Source: Gonium pectorale
Taxonomy: Eukaryota > Chlorophyta > Chlorophyceae > Chlamydomonadales > Volvocaceae
Length of the DNA: 10,189 nucleotides
Reading direction: 5' to 3'
NCBI GenBank assembly: GCA_001584585.1
Contig: LSYV01000238.1
Span: forward strand, 10,244-20,432
The position numbers and the translations under genes were made by a program. Shown one piece after another: positions 7,376 through 10,189 of the stretch. Each line of letters starts with the position of its first letter. Position 1 is the first letter of the stretch. The notes beneath the pieces were generated by a model that was given only the letters and a program-made list of their open reading frames with translations, was not told the origin of the DNA and did not search any database.

Positions 7376-8145
7376 GGGCGCTTGCCTGGAGCGCGAGTGT
7401 ATGTGGGTGGTTCGGGTCCTGGGGCAGAGCTGGTTAGGGGTCCACATGGCAGCCTCGTGGGATGTCGGAGGGGCCGGGGAGGGGATGCGGGCGGCACCTG
7501 CGCCTCGTGGTCGTTAGCAGGTTTGGTCTTCTGCATTGGCATCTTTCCGCCAGAACTGACGGGTGGCTGACGGGTGATTGGGAGGTGGGCAAAGCCGAAC
7601 AGGGAGGCCGGGCTGTCATGCCCTTGCGCATGAGCGGTGTGCCGTACAACTGTCGCGCTCTCCTGAGAGTTGGGGGCGGCGGCGCAAGGGGCGATGCGTT
7701 GGGGACAAGCCCTGCTTGCCCATAAAATAGTGCCGTGATGGATTTGCGAGCAGAATCCATACCTATACGAAGCCGGCGGCATCGGGGCTCTACATCTGCC
7801 GCGCTGGGGATAATTAATGGAGCGCACATGCGGATGTATCCTGGCTACCATCCCGGTGCCTGTGGTGTTCTTGTGGTCCAGCCAGCTGACGTCTGTTGCT
7901 TGCTGTTCTGTGTGTGCATGTGTTCGTTTGGACCTTGCTCGCGCGCAGGCCGGGTAAAGGCTGCGTGCCCTTGGCGTGACGAGCGGTGGCGTTGTGAAAG
8001 CGCAAGCGGCCAGTGGCCGCAGCCCCGCTTGACGAGGAATGGAGAGACGAGGCGAGAACGCGGAGCGGGGCGTGCGGCTTGCAGCGAGAGCAGCTCTTGA
8101 GTGTTCGGGACGGGTGGTTGCTGCTGTGTAATGGCGTGATTACGC
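7376..8145 (+). terminator. Long 3' UTR and polyadenylation region of the riboflavin gene
   Basis: The first TGTAA after the stop is at 8127-8131, about 750 nt downstream; a second is at 8277-8281. If the first is used the 3' UTR is roughly 770 nt, long but within the range usual for these algae. ORFs on either strand here lack ATG starts, domain resemblance or plausible composition. I see no RNA gene or repeat. Confidence 0.45.
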
Positions 8146-8737
8146 CCATTCCGGGCTTTTCGTTTAGGAGTTCGGAACCATCCAAAGCAGGCACGCGAGA
8201 GAGAGACGGCTGTCAGGTGTGCTGCACGATTTCATGGGCGGAGCCCGCTTAGTATATACAGCCAAGGCTGGCAACCTGTAATCTGCGTGGGTTTATGCAT
8301 GCCGTCCACTCGCTGCAGGCATGGGTACCTTGCACCCACATTGCTGGAAGGGCCCCGCGGCCATGTGTCATCAGCCCGTGCGGTTCTACCCCTGGGCGTA
8401 CCCGTACGCACGTGCGCGCAGTTTGCCGTTCTGTTGCACGGGCTGGGACGTGTCGTGAAAGGGGTGGAGGTGGGGAGACTTGCTCATGCGAGGGGCAGGG
8501 GCAGTGCCAGCTGGATAGCTGCCGGTACAAGGATGGGACGGAGGCCACAACAGAACCTGCATACGGGAGTTTGTGCGTACCGTGCCCCATACGTGCATAT
8601 ACGCCGATGTCTTCCGCAGGCCTTCAAAGTGACGTGGAAAAAGCGGTGTCCTGGGAAGGTTCGTACTCCGTCAGTTGGGATGCTCGGAGCATGATGCCCG
8701 GCGCGCGACATCTCAGACAATACTGAAAGTAGTTTTC
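8146..8737 (+). promoter_or_regulatory. Upstream region of the GPR1/FUN34/YaaH gene: promoter candidate and 5' UTR
   Basis: A TATATA word lies at 8253-8258, some 480 bp before the start, and CATATACG near 8596. Neither is proven as a promoter element. Two overlapping uORFs sit directly ahead of the start: 8680-8694 (4 codons) and 8691-8726 (11 codons, beginning with two ATGs). The 143-codon open frame at 8295-8726 shows no family resemblance and was not called. Confidence 0.4.
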
Positions 8738-10189
8738 ATGGCTGAGCCGTTTGAAAAAGTAAAGCTAACGCAGCACGCCTGGGAACAGGCAGCCCAGGAC
8801 GTGGAGAAGCAAGTGCAGGCTGAGATGGCGCCGCTCCCCTTAGTATTTGGGCGCGATGCGGAGATGGAATTCGTGCGCGGCGACCCAGGTACGCTCTTTC
8901 AAAGTGCTCGCGTGTGTCGTGCCGAGCTGCAGCCTACTGTACGCCTGGCCCTTATTCTTGTGCTATTGTTTTCAATGTCTGCAGGCCCTTTTGGCCTGCT
9001 CTGCTTCGGCATGACGACCTGTATGCTGATGTTCATCACCACCGCGTGAGTAACTGTGATGCCCCTTGACTGGCGCGGGGGGAGGGGGAACCGCAGACAA
9101 AGTGTTCTCAACATGCAGCTGGCTGCCACCTGTCATCATCCGCCCGCATGCAATGCCCCTGATGCACGCACACGTCGTGCACCACCACCCGATCCCCTTC
9201 CCCAACCCTCACTGCTCCGCTCCCCGCCCACTCCCCTCCCCCCTCCCCGCTCATCCTCCCAGGTGGAGTGAGAAGGCCTTCCTGCCCACCGTGTTCTGCT
9301 ACGCGCTCTTTTACGGCGGCTTCGGCCAGTTTGTGGCGGGCGTGCTCGAGGTGAGGAAGGCTCTCGTGGTGGACACGGGCGGGAGGTCAAGGTCTTGTGT
9401 ATGTTCTAGGTGCATAGGGCGCACCCATATTAGCAAGCTTACAGTCCAAGATGTTATGGCTACCTGGCGGATAAACAGCTACGCTGGTCGCTCATCCGCT
9501 ACGTGCCCCGACCCCCTCCTCTCCTCCGCGCCTCCCCCGCCGCCCCCTCGTCCCCCCTTCAGCTGATCAAGGGCAACACGTTTGGCGGCACCGCGTTTGC
9601 CAGCTACGGCGCCTTCTGGATGGGCTGGTTCCTGCTTGAGTACCTGACCGTCACGCACCCAACCGCCTACCACACCGCCCACACCGGCAAGACGCTGTGG
9701 TGCGGCCTCTGGGCCGTCCTCACATTCGGTGGGTCCACCGGGATCGACATGGGGGGAAGGAGGGGGGGCAGTCTGCAGCGGTCTGCAAGCAACACCGCTG
9801 CACTGGACACGGAAGAGGAAGGTGCCTGGGTTGTGGGACAAAAAAAGAAAATAGGCCCCTTCATGTCGTCTTGCGCTCTCCAGGCTTCTTCATCGTCACC
9901 CTCCGCAAGAACGGCTGCCTGATGACCATCTTCTCCACCCTGGTAATCACCTTCGCGCTGCTGGCGGGCGGCATGTGGGACGAGCGCTGCGAGAGGGCCG
10001 CCGGCTACCTCGGCTTCTTCTGCGGCTCCTCCGCCATCTACGCGGCCTTCGCCTTCCTGTACAAGGCCGAGCTCGGCGTCTCGCTGCCGGGAGTGGCGCC
10101 TATCGACCTGCTGCCCCTCTCCCTCCCCCTGCACCGCCCGACCGTGGCGCGCGCGGCCGTCGCCCCGAGCCGGACGCCCCCCAGCCCCA
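8738..10189 (+). CDS. GFY: GPR1/FUN34/YaaH (AceTr) family membrane protein, putative acetate transporter (GFY-type), 3' end off window
   Basis: Members of this family (yeast Ady2, E. coli SatP) move acetate/succinate with protons; green algae have several, named GFY, linked to acetate assimilation in microbodies. Exons are 8738-8888, 8985-9045, 9263-9350, 9563-9728 and 9884 onward; all introns are GT..AG with agreeing phases, giving 257 visible residues. ATG 8738 is the first in-frame ATG after an upstream stop. A hydrophilic N-tail (1-47) with no obvious transit peptide leads into DPGPFGLLCFGMTT (49-62), the family signature normally NPAPLGLxGFGMTT. Six hydrophobic segments follow at about 52-71, 76-102, 110-130, 144-162, 167-186 and 194-215, with the family-type YGAFW in the third. 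After the sixth the frame stays open for at least 42 Pro-rich residues to the edge, a longer tail than usual; an unseen intron or stop may lie beyond. The signature's first Asn is Asp49 here. Transport substrate is inferred. Confidence 0.88.
8889..8984 (+). other. Intron 1 of the GFY-type gene: 96 nt, stop-free and in frame
   Basis: Donor GTACGC and acceptor TCTGCAG. Its removal joins RGDPG to PFGLLCFGM, matching the family signature. The length is 32 codons and no stop occurs in the reading frame, so retention would insert 32 residues, including a hydrophobic VRLALILVLLFSM stretch, just before the first membrane segment. Confidence 0.75.

Noticed and set aside
7039..7851. 270-codon minus-strand ORF antisense to the end of the riboflavin gene
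   Set aside because: Shadow frame of high-GC coding DNA; no motif, and it overlaps a strongly supported CDS.
7814..8194. 126-codon minus-strand ORF
   Set aside because: No domain or motif, and it lies opposite the riboflavin gene's 3' UTR.
8295..8726. 143-codon plus-strand ORF before the transporter
   Set aside because: Low-quality composition, no recognisable domain, and it fits better as 5' leader; it ends at the uORF stop just before the real start.

Overview
The window looks like nuclear DNA from a green alga of the Chlamydomonas/Volvox group (Chlamydomonadales). The base composition is very GC-rich. Genes are split by many short introns with GT..AG ends and strong pyrimidine tracts. 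TGTAA, the polyadenylation signal typical of these algae, lies a few hundred bases after the stop codons. The proteins resemble plant/algal plastid enzymes and carry Arg/Ala/Ser-rich N-termini like chloroplast transit peptides. The organism is an inference; the exon structures were read directly and checked for reading-phase agreement at every junction.

Layout. (1) Minus strand, 3073 down through the left edge: the N-terminal half of a predicted plastid M48-family metallopeptidase in six exons (187 codons). The window ends before the exon expected to hold the zinc-binding HExxH motif. (2) 3074-3351: a 278-bp gap between two divergent start codons, the candidate shared promoter. (3) Plus strand, 3352-4969: a complete six-exon gene for the glutamine amidotransferase (beta) subunit of anthranilate synthase, 235 residues including a transit peptide encoded partly by a small first exon. 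(4) 4970-5908: its 3' UTR and the upstream region of the next gene, including a relatively AT-rich stretch. (5) Plus strand, 5909-7375: an intronless RIBA-type riboflavin gene with an intact 3,4-dihydroxy-2-butanone-4-phosphate synthase (DHBPS) domain and a GTP cyclohydrolase II (GCHII)-like domain that has lost its zinc and catalytic motifs. (6) 7376-8737: a long 3' UTR and the upstream region of the next gene, with two short uORFs. (7) Plus strand, 8738 to the right edge: a GPR1/FUN34/YaaH (AceTr, algal GFY) acetate-transporter-type membrane protein in five visible exons, open at the window end.

The genes do not form an operon or an obvious biosynthetic cluster. Three of the four look plastid-directed (proteolysis, tryptophan, riboflavin); the fourth belongs to an acetate-permease family. 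No mobile element, CRISPR array, tRNA, rRNA or novel multi-gene system was seen. The most notable point is the riboflavin protein, in which a GCHII-like domain is kept but appears catalytically dead. Secondary points are two stop-free introns whose length is a multiple of three, a compact bidirectional promoter, uORFs ahead of the transporter and a G-quadruplex-prone intron start.
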